Source: Erythrobacter sp. (GTDB taxonomy: Bacteria; Pseudomonadota; Alphaproteobacteria; Sphingomonadales; Sphingomonadaceae). Taken from it: a stretch of 5,538 nucleotides of DNA. The position numbers were made by a program, and so were the translations under genes. The notes beneath the pieces are model-generated. The model searched no databases. It was not told the origin of the DNA and saw only the letters and a list, made by a program, of their open reading frames with translations. The stretch is from assembly GCA_013214365.1 (NCBI GenBank), contig JABSPI010000104.1, positions 1 through 5,538 on the forward strand. Direction: 5' to 3'. Every line of letters begins with the position of its first letter. The first letter of the stretch is position 1. This document shows positions 1 through 5,538 of the stretch, piece after piece.

Positions 1-1
1 C

Positions 2-532
2 GACATTCCAGAAGCACGTTCTTTCATCCTCCATTGGGGAGAGATGGGGACCGAATGGGGCGTGAACCGCTCGGTCGCACAGGTGCATGCGCTGCTCTAT
101 TTGAGCAATCGGCCGCTCCACGCAGAGGAAATCTGCGAGGCCTTGAACCTGGCCCGTTCCAATGTCTCAAACGGGCTCAAAGAGCTCCAGTCTTATGGCA
201 TTGTGCGCCGCGTTCATGTCGAAGGCGATCGACGCGATCACTTTATTGCCGAAACGGACTTGTGGGAGATGCTGATGAAACTCTCTGCAGAGCGCAAACG
301 GCGCGAGATCGATCCCACCATCCAGCTTCTGGGCGAGCTTTCGGAGAGTTTGGACGGCCGCGAGGATGTGCCGCAACATGTGCGAGACCGGATTGGCCGG
401 ATGCATGAATTTATCGGCACGCTGACAGGTTGGTACGCCGATGTGCGCGGCCTGCCAAAACCGACGCTGGTGCGGCTGATGAAACTTGGCCGAGGTATCG
501 CACGATTCCTGCCGGGCAAAGCGTCCGATTAA
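2..532 (+). CDS. GbsR/MarR-family transcriptional regulator, 5' end missing
   Basis: This is a predicted DNA-binding repressor or activator of the GbsR branch of the MarR superfamily; it would act in the cytoplasm on a nearby promoter. The reading frame is open through the left edge, and the residues ahead of the first ATG (position 44), including FILHWGE, continue straight into EMGTEWGVNRSVAQVHALLYL, a stretch conserved in this family. The ATG at 44 is therefore an internal methionine and the true start lies outside the window. A winged helix-turn-helix spans about visible residues 25-90, with the recognition-helix region ARSNVSNGLKELQ and a wing around GDRRDHFIAE. The C-terminal part (about residues 90-176) is helical and probably dimerises. 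Two membrane-protein genes follow, the first 29 bases downstream, and are its likely targets. The ligand cannot be read from the sequence: the Bacillus GbsR choline response should not be assumed. The family call is firm, the target is inferred. Confidence 0.93.
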   Translation, partial: DIPEARSFILHWGEMGTEWGVNRSVAQVHALLYLSNRPLHAEEICEALNLARSNVSNGLKELQSYGIVRRVHVEGDRRDHFIAETDLWEMLMKLSAERKRREIDPTIQLLGELSESLDGREDVPQHVRDRIGRMHEFIGTLTGWYADVRGLPKPTLVRLMKLGRGIARFLPGKASD

Positions 533-561
533 CCACCTGAGAATTTGAGGAGGTCAAATCC

Positions 562-1083
562 ATGTGCGTCGATCCACAAGATAGCGTTTCTGAAATTACA
601 GAAATTACAAAATGGTCAAGATCATACCATTTCTTCGCATCGCTCGGCTGGAGTGTCCTTGCAGGGACGGCGGGCATCATGCTCGTCTTGCTCATATCCG
701 CCCGCTCCAGCCTTGATGCCGGTGCTATCCTTGGCGGGCTGGTTTGGGTTGCGATCTTTGTGGCTGCATTCTCGCTGGCGGGGATGGTTCTGATCGGTCT
801 CCCGCTCACTTTCCTGCTGCGCACAATCGAGCAGGAAACTGCCGCCACTTACGCAGCGCTGGGTGCGATAGCTGGGTTTCTCGTCCTCGCCTTAACCTTC
901 GAACTCCCCCGCCACGCCGATTTGGAATTGCTGTGGTTCCCCGCGATCGGGGCGTTTGCGGGATGGGCTGCTGCGCGGCGTTGGGGAAGGTGGCGCGAAG
1001 CGGTCGCGCGCATGCGGCACCTTCAACCCGAAGAGCATTCGACCCCCAAGCGGTCAAACCCCATCCATGACCTCATTCACTAG
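562..1083 (+). CDS. Uncharacterised integral membrane protein, 173 aa
   Basis: I do not recognise a named family. The protein has a short soluble N-terminus (about residues 1-22) and roughly four hydrophobic segments: about 24-46, 55-86 (long enough to be a helix plus a re-entrant stretch, ending IGLPLTFLL), 96-113 and 122-138. The C-terminal tail of about 35 residues is rich in Arg and His and is probably cytoplasmic by the positive-inside rule. No catalytic motif, metal-binding cluster or transporter signature is visible. The ATG at 562 follows a near-perfect ribosome binding site (GAGGAGGT, 547-554) at 7-base spacing, which fixes the start and excludes an overlapping frame beginning at 545. 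The gene lies between the GbsR-type regulator and a second small membrane protein and is probably co-transcribed with both. The N-terminal coding region carries a 9-base tandem repeat and is more AT-rich than the rest. Confidence 0.85.
   Translation: MCVDPQDSVSEITEITKWSRSYHFFASLGWSVLAGTAGIMLVLLISARSSLDAGAILGGLVWVAIFVAAFSLAGMVLIGLPLTFLLRTIEQETAATYAALGAIAGFLVLALTFELPRHADLELLWFPAIGAFAGWAAARRWGRWREAVARMRHLQPEEHSTPKRSNPIHDLIH
592..609 (+). repeat. Perfect 9-base tandem duplication inside a coding region
   Basis: Two adjacent copies of GAAATTACA (592-600 and 601-609) encode Glu-Ile-Thr twice near the N-terminus of the 173-residue membrane protein. The unit is a multiple of three, so the frame is kept. 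It is probably a local slippage duplication; no regulatory meaning is evident. Confidence 0.8.
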
Positions 1084-1110
1084 GTCCGGATTTCAACCTC
1101 AAAAAAGTGA

Positions 1111-1117
1111 AAGGAGA
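1111..1117 (+). promoter_or_regulatory. Ribosome binding site that decides a GTG start
   Basis: AAGGAGA lies 6-7 bases before the GTG at 1124. It favours that GTG over an in-frame ATG at 956, which would run 128 bases into the preceding gene and add a non-hydrophobic, Arg/Ser-rich extension ahead of a good membrane segment. Confidence 0.8.
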
Positions 1118-1123
1118 CGACCC

Positions 1124-1516
1124 GTGTACGCGATTTATTCCTACTTGCTCTATCTGGCGCTCAGCATAGCGCTCACCATCTGGGTGGCTCAGACCTTATC
1201 AAAGAACGGCCTGATCTTTTTGACCGAGTGTTTTGGCCATGATGAAAGTTTGGCCACATCGACCAACCATTTATTGGTCGTGGGATTCTACCTCGTCAAT
1301 CTTGGTTGGATCTTGTTGACCTTGAGGTTTGGAACCCCGCCAGTGAACGCTGTCGAAGCGATCCAGTTCCTCTCAGGCAAAGTCGGCATAGTTGTGGTGG
1401 CGGTAGGGCTGATGCACTTCTTCAACATGCATGCAATCGCGCGTTTTGGGCGCAAGGTTGGCGATTGGTTTCGCGAAGAGCAACGGGCCGCGAAAGCGGG
1501 GCCTGAAGACATCTGA
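1124..1516 (+). CDS. Uncharacterised small integral membrane protein, 130 aa, GTG start
   Basis: No named function is recognised. From the GTG start the protein opens with a hydrophobic helix (about residues 4-23), has a polar loop containing CFGHDE, a second helix (about 48-68, within NHLLVVGFYLVNLGW), a short amphipathic part, a third helix (about 84-104, ending GLMHFFNM), and a charged C-terminal tail (RFGRKVGDWFREEQR). The NHLL...FYLVNLG and HFFNM segments have the look of conserved family motifs, but I can attach no biochemistry to them. The GTG is chosen because of the strong ribosome binding site at 1111-1117 and because an upstream ATG at 956 would overlap the previous gene. It is the last gene of the regulator cassette, 40 bases after its neighbour, and is followed within 20 bases by a terminator-like hairpin. 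Confidence 0.82.
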   Translation: MYAIYSYLLYLALSIALTIWVAQTLSKNGLIFLTECFGHDESLATSTNHLLVVGFYLVNLGWILLTLRFGTPPVNAVEAIQFLSGKVGIVVVAVGLMHFFNMHAIARFGRKVGDWFREEQRAAKAGPEDI

Positions 1517-1535
1517 GTGCGACTGGGCCAACCCC

Positions 1536-1567
1536 AACAGCCGGCGCCGATCGCGGCGTCGGCTGTT
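1536..1567. terminator. Strong hairpin between convergent genes, probable bidirectional terminator
   Basis: A 13-base-pair stem (1536-1548 with 1555-1567) contains one G-T wobble and closes a 6-base loop. It fills most of the 60-base gap between the stop codons of two convergent operons. On the plus strand it is followed by a T-rich run (TTGTGTCTATTT); on the minus strand the following bases are TTGGGGTT, a poorer U-tract. It should act as an intrinsic terminator for the regulator cassette and perhaps less efficiently for metK. Confidence 0.75.
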
Positions 1568-1576
1568 TGTGTCTAT

Positions 1577-2824
1577 TTAGGCCAGCGCCGCTTTCAACTC
1601 GTCCACCAGATCGGTGCGTTCCCAGGGGAAGAAATCGCCCTGCGCGGTCCGGCCAAAGTGACCATAGGCCGCGCTGGTGCGATAGATCGGCTTGTTAAGG
1701 CCAAGATGTGTGCGGATCCCGCGCGGGGTCAATCCGCCAAGCTTGGCAATACCTTTGATCGCCTCTTCAATCGCGGCATCATCGACGCCATCGATAGCGG
1801 TGCCGTGCGTGTCGACATATAGCGAGAGCGGCTCGCTCACCCCGATCGCATAGGCGATCTGGATCGTGCAGCGTGTGGCAAGCCCCGCGGCCACCACATT
1901 CTTCGCCAGATAGCGGGTGATATAGGCCGCACTGCGGTCAACCTTGGTGGGGTCCTTGCCGCTGAACGCGCCGCCACCATGGGGCGAGGCGCCGCCATAG
2001 GTATCAACGATAATCTTGCGCCCGGTGAGGCCCGCATCACCATCGGGGCCGCCGATCACAAAACTGCCCGTGGGATTGATGTGCCATTGGGTGTCATCAG
2101 ACAGGAAACCCTCGGGCAAAATATCCGCCACCACATCTTTGACATAGGTCTTGAGTTCAGCTTCCTGATCACCGTCATCATAGCCGGGCGCGTGCTGGGT
2201 GCTGACCACCAATGCGGTGCAGGCGACCGGCTTGCCATTCTTGTAGCGCAAGGTCACCTGGCTCTTGGCATCAGGCTCGAGGAAGGGCGCCTTGCCCGAA
2301 TGGCGATCGGTCGCGAGCTGCTGGAGGATTTTGTGACTGTAATCGAGCGTTGCCGGCATCAGATCGGGCGTTTCGTCACAAGCAAAACCGAACATAATGC
2401 CCTGGTCGCCGGCGCCTTCATCCTTGTTGGAGCCCTCCTCGCCTGCATCAACCCCTTGCGCGATATGCGCAGATTGGCCGTGGAGGTGGTTTTCAAAAGT
2501 CAGCGTCTTCCAGTGAAAGCCGTCTTGCTCGTACCCGATATCGCGCACTGTGCCGCGCACGGCCTTTTCAATCTCTTCCTTGGCGCCCGGGGCCCAGCCG
2601 CCATTGACCGCCCAATCTTCATTGCCCTCATCATACATCGGCGCACAGCGGATTTCGCCGGACAGGATCACCCGCTGGGTGGTGGTCATGGTCTCGCACG
2701 CGACGCGCGCCTCGGGGTCTTTCGACAGCATCAAATCGACAATAGCGTCGGAAATCTGGTCCGAAACCTTGTCGGGGTGCCCCTCGGAAACGCTTTCTGA
2801 AGTGAAGAGATAATCGCTGCGCAT
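1577..2824 (-). CDS. metK: S-adenosylmethionine synthetase (methionine adenosyltransferase)
   Basis: MetK makes S-adenosylmethionine from methionine and ATP, releasing phosphate and diphosphate, and supplies the cell's main methyl donor; it works as a cytoplasmic tetramer needing Mg and K ions. Family signatures are clear: GHPDK at residues 15-19 (ATP and metal binding), [11 protein letters not shown] at 137-147, DAKSQVT at 185-191, [20 protein letters not shown] at 249-268, and [16 protein letters not shown] at 283-298, the phosphate-binding signature. At 415 residues it is longer than the E. coli enzyme (384), mostly through an insertion at about residues 100-135 typical of alphaproteobacteria. 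The ATG at 2824 is preceded by AGGAG (2830-2834) at 5-base spacing. It follows lnt on the same strand after 84 bases containing an operator-like palindrome, so it probably has its own regulated promoter besides any read-through. All recognisable motifs are intact. Confidence 0.99.
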   Translation of the reverse strand: MRSDYLFTSESVSEGHPDKVSDQISDAIVDLMLSKDPEARVACETMTTTQRVILSGEIRCAPMYDEGNEDWAVNGGWAPGAKEEIEKAVRGTVRDIGYEQDGFHWKTLTFENHLHGQSAHIAQGVDAGEEGSNKDEGAGDQGIMFGFACDETPDLMPATLDYSHKILQQLATDRHSGKAPFLEPDAKSQVTLRYKNGKPVACTALVVSTQHAPGYDDGDQEAELKTYVKDVVADILPEGFLSDDTQWHINPTGSFVIGGPDGDAGLTGRKIIVDTYGGASPHGGGAFSGKDPTKVDRSAAYITRYLAKNVVAAGLATRCTIQIAYAIGVSEPLSLYVDTHGTAIDGVDDAAIEEAIKGIAKLGGLTPRGIRTHLGLNKPIYRTSAAYGHFGRTAQGDFFPWERTDLVDELKAALA

Positions 2825-2844
2825 GAATACTCCTGAGGCCCGTC

Positions 2845-2861
2845 GCCAATCAAATTGCGGC
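2845..2861 (-). promoter_or_regulatory. Small hairpin in the metK leader
   Basis: On the transcript, GCC and AAT pair with ATT and GGC around a 3-base TTG loop, with a 2-base GC bulge on the 5' side. The hairpin lies between the palindromic operator candidate and the ribosome binding site of metK (2830-2834). Its 5' arm and loop (2851-2861) are an exact 11-base copy of a sequence in the DUF4167 leader at 5296-5306. The helix is short, so a structural role is only a possibility. Confidence 0.35.
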
Positions 2862-2872
2862 TCACTTATGCA

Positions 2873-2894
2873 GATATAAGGAAACCTTTATGTC
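2873..2894. promoter_or_regulatory. Imperfect palindrome upstream of metK, candidate SahR/SamR-type operator
   Basis: The plus-strand half-sites GATATAAGGAA and ACCTTTATGTC form a 22-base imperfect inverted repeat with 7 of 11 symmetric positions matching. It begins 49 bases ahead of the metK start codon, where a repressor would cover the promoter. The half-sites resemble the GATATAAAGAT / ATCTTTATATC pattern that I recall from operators of ArsR-family regulators of the methionine and S-adenosylhomocysteine cycle in Proteobacteria. That comparison is from memory and the regulator is not in this window. A clear -35/-10 pair could not be fixed, although TATATC on the minus strand inside the palindrome is a possible -10. 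Confidence 0.5.
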
Positions 2895-2908
2895 CAGTAA
2901 TGACGGCC

Positions 2909-4567
2909 CTAGCTTCGTGCGGCACGCAGCGCAAGCAATCTTGGCAAGCCCAATCCCAACAGCGCCAGAAGCGCCGCCCAAGCCAGCGGCAGCGCATTGC
3001 CAAATTTGGCGAACAAAGTGGGCGATTTGGCCGCGGGGATGACCCCTTCAACCTTGCCGGCAATACCGCTTGCAATGCTTTGTCGCACCACCCCATCGGC
3101 ATCGATCACCGCGCTGATCCCGGTCGTGGTGGAGCGCAGAACCGGCAGGCCCTCCTCCATCGCGCGCATCCGCGCTTGAGCCAAATGTTGCGGTGGGCCC
3201 CAAGCGCCAAACCAACCGTCATTGGACGGGTTGAACAGGTAATCGGGGCGGTTCGCGCGGTCGACAACTTGGCCGGAGAAGACAATTTCATAGCAGATCT
3301 GAATGCCCGCTTTGCCATGCACTCCCAGATCGAAAGTCTGGGGCCCGGGGCCGGGAATAAATGGGACCGTGCCCGCCGTCAGCCGCGACAAACCGATCGC
3401 ACCAAGCAGCGATTCCATCGGCAAATACTCGCCATAAGGAACCAGGTGCGCCTTGGCATAACCATGCGTAACCTCGCCCATTCCGTTGAGCGCAACCACC
3501 GAATTGCGCGCGCTCACCGCGCCCACAATGCCATCGGGGCGCTGTGCGATGTTGAAATTGACCACCCCGGTCAAAAGCGTCGCTTGCGGACCGATCACCG
3601 ACCCGATCCGTGCGCGCGCCAAAGCGGGGTCGGCGCCATAGGTGGTGCGGCGGTAATAGCGTTGGGGGTAGCCGTCTTCGAGATAATCGGGGATCGCACT
3701 TTCAGGCCACAGAACAAGCCGCGACTGCCCCGCATTTTGATCGGTGGGAACCGCCGCGGTTAAACTGGCAATGCGCAAAAACTGTTCTTCGAATTTGGTC
3801 GGGTCGTTGATCTCCGACTGCAGGATCAATGGCTGGATCAATGTGTATCGGATATCGCCTTGACGCGCCGCGTGCGAAGCGGGCCACACCATCGCGCCGG
3901 CGATCACAGCCCCCAACCCAACCGCAAGCACAGCGCGGCGGCGGTAGATCGCAAACCACAAACCCGCAGCGATCAAGACCGCCAGACCAGATAAGCCATA
4001 CGTCCCCAGCCACGGGAGAACCCGCGCCAGACCCTGCGCCTGCCAATCTCCCAAAAGCACCAGACCCAGCGGCGGCCAAGGATAGCCGGTGAACACCCAG
4101 CTGCGCAGCCATTCGGTCACAATCCATGCCGCGGCGAACACGCTACCATAGGCCATAGGTCGAGCACGGCGCGCCGCAACATGTGCAATTCCTGCGGCAA
4201 GAGCGGGATAAATCGCGAGATAGATGCACAATAAGGGCACCGCGACCCAGCCCAGAAATTCGGGCATTTTAGCCTGGTGAGTGAACGCGGTCGCGATCCA
4301 ATTGTTGGCCAGCGTCAAATGCGCCCAGCCGAACGCCCAGCCGCGCCAAGCCGCACTGCGCCAGCTTGACGCACTGTGGCAATGAGCAAGGAACAGAGCA
4401 AGCGCCAGAAGCGCGATCCACCAGCCATGCAGCGGCGGATACCCACACGCCACAACCAGCCCCAGGACAGCTGCACTCAAGCCCGGCCAATCTTCGCTAA
4501 AGCGCACCAAGCTGGCGCGCAAAGACGCAAATTTCTGACCTATCTTTGTGCGGTCATCCGCGCCCAT
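2909..4567 (-). CDS. lnt: Apolipoprotein N-acyltransferase
   Basis: Lnt is an inner-membrane enzyme that transfers an acyl chain from phospholipid to the amino group of the N-terminal diacylglyceryl-cysteine of lipoproteins, the last step of lipoprotein maturation after Lgt and LspA. An N-terminal bundle of hydrophobic helices (about residues 27-225) precedes a periplasmic nitrilase-type (carbon-nitrogen hydrolase) domain (about 238-510) and a C-terminal helix (about 525-545). The catalytic triad is visible: Glu289 in LVLWPES, Lys372 in YAKAHLVPYGEYLP, Cys425 in GIQICYEIVF. Glu380 and the NPSNDGWFG loop (446-454) are also in place. The length of 552 fits the family (E. coli about 512). The ATG at 4567 lacks a good ribosome binding site, with only a G-rich stretch upstream, so the exact start is less certain. 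It begins 32 bases after the DUF4167 stop, suggesting co-transcription and possibly translational coupling. Confidence 0.97.
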   Translation of the reverse strand: MGADDRTKIGQKFASLRASLVRFSEDWPGLSAAVLGLVVACGYPPLHGWWIALLALALFLAHCHSASSWRSAAWRGWAFGWAHLTLANNWIATAFTHQAKMPEFLGWVAVPLLCIYLAIYPALAAGIAHVAARRARPMAYGSVFAAAWIVTEWLRSWVFTGYPWPPLGLVLLGDWQAQGLARVLPWLGTYGLSGLAVLIAAGLWFAIYRRRAVLAVGLGAVIAGAMVWPASHAARQGDIRYTLIQPLILQSEINDPTKFEEQFLRIASLTAAVPTDQNAGQSRLVLWPESAIPDYLEDGYPQRYYRRTTYGADPALARARIGSVIGPQATLLTGVVNFNIAQRPDGIVGAVSARNSVVALNGMGEVTHGYAKAHLVPYGEYLPMESLLGAIGLSRLTAGTVPFIPGPGPQTFDLGVHGKAGIQICYEIVFSGQVVDRANRPDYLFNPSNDGWFGAWGPPQHLAQARMRAMEEGLPVLRSTTTGISAVIDADGVVRQSIASGIAGKVEGVIPAAKSPTLFAKFGNALPLAWAALLALLGLGLPRLLALRAARS

Positions 4568-4599
4568 TCCCGGCGGCCCCTAACCCTACGACGCTAAGG

Positions 4600-5217
4600 T
4601 CAGCCAACCACTTCGAGATTGTCATCATCATCCGAGCCGGCGCTGATCGCGGGAGGCAGGACGGAGGAATCGATTTCACCGGCGCCTTTATCATCCTGCT
4701 TGGCGCGCGGTTTGCGGCGGGGGCGTTGGTCTGCGTCATCAGATTTGGGCTTGCGGGTGCGGCGCTTGGGCTTAGCCTCTTCTTCTTCCGCGCTGGCCAC
4801 TTCACCTTCCACGCCCACTGCACCTTCTTCAGACGCCTGATTGTCCTGATCCTCGCGGCGGGAACGGGGGCGGCGATTGTTCGCGCGGCGGCCGTCATTG
4901 CGGCGGTTTTCGCCGTCTTCGTTTTCGTCGCCGTCATCATTGGACTGGCCGCGCTCTTCATTGCGCTTGGCCCGAGCCTCTTCCTGACGGGCCTTGTTAT
5001 CAGCGATTACGCGGAAATAGTGATCGGCGAATTGCAGATAATATTCGGCCTGAACCCGGTCACCATTGTGCTGTGCGTCTTGCGCAAGCTTTTTGTATTT
5101 ATCGAGCAGCTGGGGTGCGTTGCCACGCGCGCGGCTGTCGATCCGGTTCTGGTTGTTGCCGCCACCCGAATTGCGATTGCCGCGACCGCGGCGACGATTG
5201 TTGCGATTGTTATTCAA
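4600..5217 (-). CDS. DUF4167 domain protein with charged low-complexity tail, TTG start
   Basis: This is a predicted RNA-associated protein of unknown function, typical of alphaproteobacteria. From the TTG at 5217 it has 205 residues. An Asn/Arg/Gly-rich basic N-terminus (about 1-33, NNNRNNRRRGRGNRN) leads into the compact conserved core (about 34-75) with NAPQLLDKYKKLAQDAQHNG and AEYYLQFADHYFRVIADNK, a probable helical hairpin. The rest (about 76-205) is disordered, alternating acidic (NDDGDENEDGEN, SAEEEEA) and basic (RRANNRRPRSRR, KPKRRTRKPK) blocks. The start is chosen because family members begin with this Asn-rich motif and AAGGGA lies 9 bases upstream; another in-frame TTG at 5298 would add 27 residues not seen in the family. 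It sits between prmC and lnt, a context I recall as common in these bacteria. A role in RNA or ribosome biology is inferred from composition and from prmC as neighbour. Confidence 0.9.
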   Translation of the reverse strand: MNNNRNNRRRGRGNRNSGGGNNQNRIDSRARGNAPQLLDKYKKLAQDAQHNGDRVQAEYYLQFADHYFRVIADNKARQEEARAKRNEERGQSNDDGDENEDGENRRNDGRRANNRRPRSRREDQDNQASEEGAVGVEGEVASAEEEEAKPKRRTRKPKSDDADQRPRRKPRAKQDDKGAGEIDSSVLPPAISAGSDDDDNLEVVG

Positions 5218-5226
5218 GGAAGCTTT

Positions 5227-5232
5227 TCCCTT
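5227..5232 (-). promoter_or_regulatory. Ribosome binding site supporting a TTG start
   Basis: On the minus strand AAGGGA stands 9 bases before the TTG at 5217. No comparable site precedes the alternative TTG at 5298. A possible -10 element (TATATT on the minus strand, 5254-5259) lies about 37 bases before the start codon, but no convincing -35 accompanies it. Confidence 0.6.
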
Positions 5233-5291
5233 TAGCGGGCCGTGCCTGACGCGAATATACGTTTGCCTCGGCCTTGAGACCTTTCGTCTAT

Positions 5292-5308
5292 GCGCCAAAT
5301 TGCGGCGC
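5292..5308. promoter_or_regulatory. Perfect 5-bp hairpin in the DUF4167 leader
   Basis: On the minus strand GCGCC and GGCGC pair around a 7-base loop (GCAATTT). It is followed by a weaker AGAC/GTCT hairpin with a GAAAG loop. Positions 5296-5306 repeat exactly an 11-base sequence in the metK leader (2851-2861). It lies about 75 bases before the DUF4167 start and has no U-tract, so it is not a terminator. Confidence 0.4.
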
Positions 5309-5364
5309 GTGCTCCGCTATGCCTGGCCATGGGCGCGCCCTGACGGCCGTGTGACATCGTATGT

Positions 5365-5450
5365 GGAGCTTGGATCAGCGATTTGCGCCCTTCGCAAATC
5401 TTCTGTCGTGATTCGACAGCTAGCGAGCCCAGATGGTTTTGCCAAGCCCC
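5365..5450 (-). ncRNA. Predicted structured RNA element: closing helix enclosing two tandem hairpins
   Basis: On the minus strand a 9-base-pair helix (5442-5450 with 5365-5373, GGGGCTTGG and CCAAGCTCC) encloses two perfect hairpins: CTGTCG/CGACAG with loop AATCA (5403-5419) and GATTTGCG/CGCAAATC with loop AAGGG (5380-5400), separated by two bases. The closing helix has one G-U wobble on the minus-strand RNA that would be an A-C mismatch on the plus strand, so the structure fits a minus-strand transcript. It lies in the prmC-DUF4167 gap, 13 bases past the prmC stop. There is no U-tract, so a simple intrinsic terminator is unlikely. It may be a leader element, an RNA-processing site or a small RNA. 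I do not recognise it as a known riboswitch or RNA family. Confidence 0.45.
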
Positions 5451-5463
5451 CGCGGCATTTTCA

Positions 5464-5538
5464 TCACCGAAGCACCGCGCACCGTGGCCGATTTGCAAGA
5501 TCATTGCGGATTTCGACCGAAAAACCCGCAATTGTGGC
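5464..5538 (-). CDS. prmC: 3' end of prmC, release factor glutamine N5-methyltransferase (partial)
   Basis: Only the last 24 residues and the TGA stop are in the window; the rest lies beyond the right edge. PrmC (HemK) methylates the glutamine of the GGQ motif in release factors RF1 and RF2 using S-adenosylmethionine. The frame reads AGFSVEIRNDLANRPRCAVLR to the stop; the pattern aromatic-x-V-x-x-R-x-D-L-A-x-R-x-R is what I recall for the C-terminus of alphaproteobacterial PrmC. The downstream DUF4167 gene supports the call, since prmC-DUF4167 is a recurrent neighbour pair in this class. The SAM-binding and NPPY motifs lie outside the window and cannot be checked. An overlapping minus-strand frame (5232-5531) is judged spurious. 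Confidence 0.72.
   Translation of the reverse strand, partial: ATIAGFSVEIRNDLANRPRCAVLR

Noticed and set aside
34..408. 124-residue plus-strand open frame near the left edge
   Set aside because: It is out of frame with the GbsR/MarR regulator, which has clear family sequence over the same bases.
956..1123. N-terminal extension of the 130-residue membrane protein from ATG 956
   Set aside because: It would overlap the preceding gene by 128 bases; the GTG at 1124 has a strong ribosome binding site and starts directly at a membrane helix.
1979..2800. 273-residue plus-strand open frame opposite metK
   Set aside because: It is antisense to an unmistakable metK, shows no domain or good ribosome binding site, and is explained by codon bias of the real gene.
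2825..2908. SAM-II or SAM/SAH riboswitch upstream of metK
   Set aside because: The 84-base gap does not show the pseudoknot or conserved core I recall for these classes; the palindrome and small hairpin explain the visible structure better. A covariance-model search would settle this.
2855..3763. 302-residue plus-strand open frame opposite lnt
   Set aside because: Arg/Gln/His-rich composition with no motif; lies antisense to lnt, whose catalytic residues are all intact.
4546..5235. 229-residue hydrophobic plus-strand open frame that looks like a membrane protein
   Set aside because: It is the complement of the charged DUF4167 coding sequence; antisense of Asp/Glu/Arg/Asn codons gives hydrophobic residues. 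The conserved DUF4167 core is on the minus strand.
5218..5298. 27-residue N-terminal extension of DUF4167 from a TTG at 5298
   Set aside because: No ribosome binding site precedes it, and family members begin at the Asn-rich motif encoded from 5217.
5380..5419. Tandem hairpins as a rho-independent terminator of prmC
   Set aside because: Neither hairpin is followed by a U-run on the minus strand, and both are enclosed by a longer helix.
5232..5531. 99-residue minus-strand open frame between prmC and DUF4167
   Set aside because: It overlaps the prmC 3' end in another frame, has no family resemblance and covers the structured RNA region.

Overview
The window looks like chromosome of an alphaproteobacterium, most likely of the order Sphingomonadales (Erythrobacter or Sphingomonas relatives). 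The evidence is a moderately GC-rich sequence, an alphaproteobacterial-type 415-residue MetK, a DUF4167 protein directly downstream of what appears to be the end of prmC, and an lnt-metK pair on the same strand. This assignment rests on gene content and remembered family features, not on a search.

Left part (1-1516, plus strand). A GbsR/MarR-family regulator, cut by the left edge, is followed at short spacing by two small integral membrane proteins of unknown function (173 and 130 residues). Each has a good ribosome binding site, and the second probably starts at a GTG. The three look like one small operon whose membrane proteins are controlled by the regulator.

Middle (1517-1576). A strong GC-rich hairpin fills the 60-base gap between the two convergent operons and probably terminates transcription from both sides, most clearly from the plus strand.

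Right part (1577-5538, minus strand). Read in transcription order this is the 3' end of prmC, a 246-base gap with strong predicted RNA structure, a DUF4167 basic/acidic low-complexity protein, lnt (apolipoprotein N-acyltransferase), and metK (S-adenosylmethionine synthetase). The set combines translation-termination methylation, probable RNA binding, lipoprotein maturation and SAM supply; PrmC uses the SAM made by MetK. metK seems to have its own control point: an 84-base gap holds an imperfect 22-base palindrome resembling operators of ArsR-type methionine-cycle regulators (SahR/SamR), then a small hairpin and a clear ribosome binding site.

The most unusual items are a minus-strand structured element behind prmC (a 9-bp closing helix enclosing two perfect hairpins), the metK operator candidate, an exact 11-base sequence shared by the metK and DUF4167 leaders, and the uncharacterised regulator plus membrane-protein cassette. 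No tRNA, rRNA, insertion sequence, CRISPR array or phage gene is visible.
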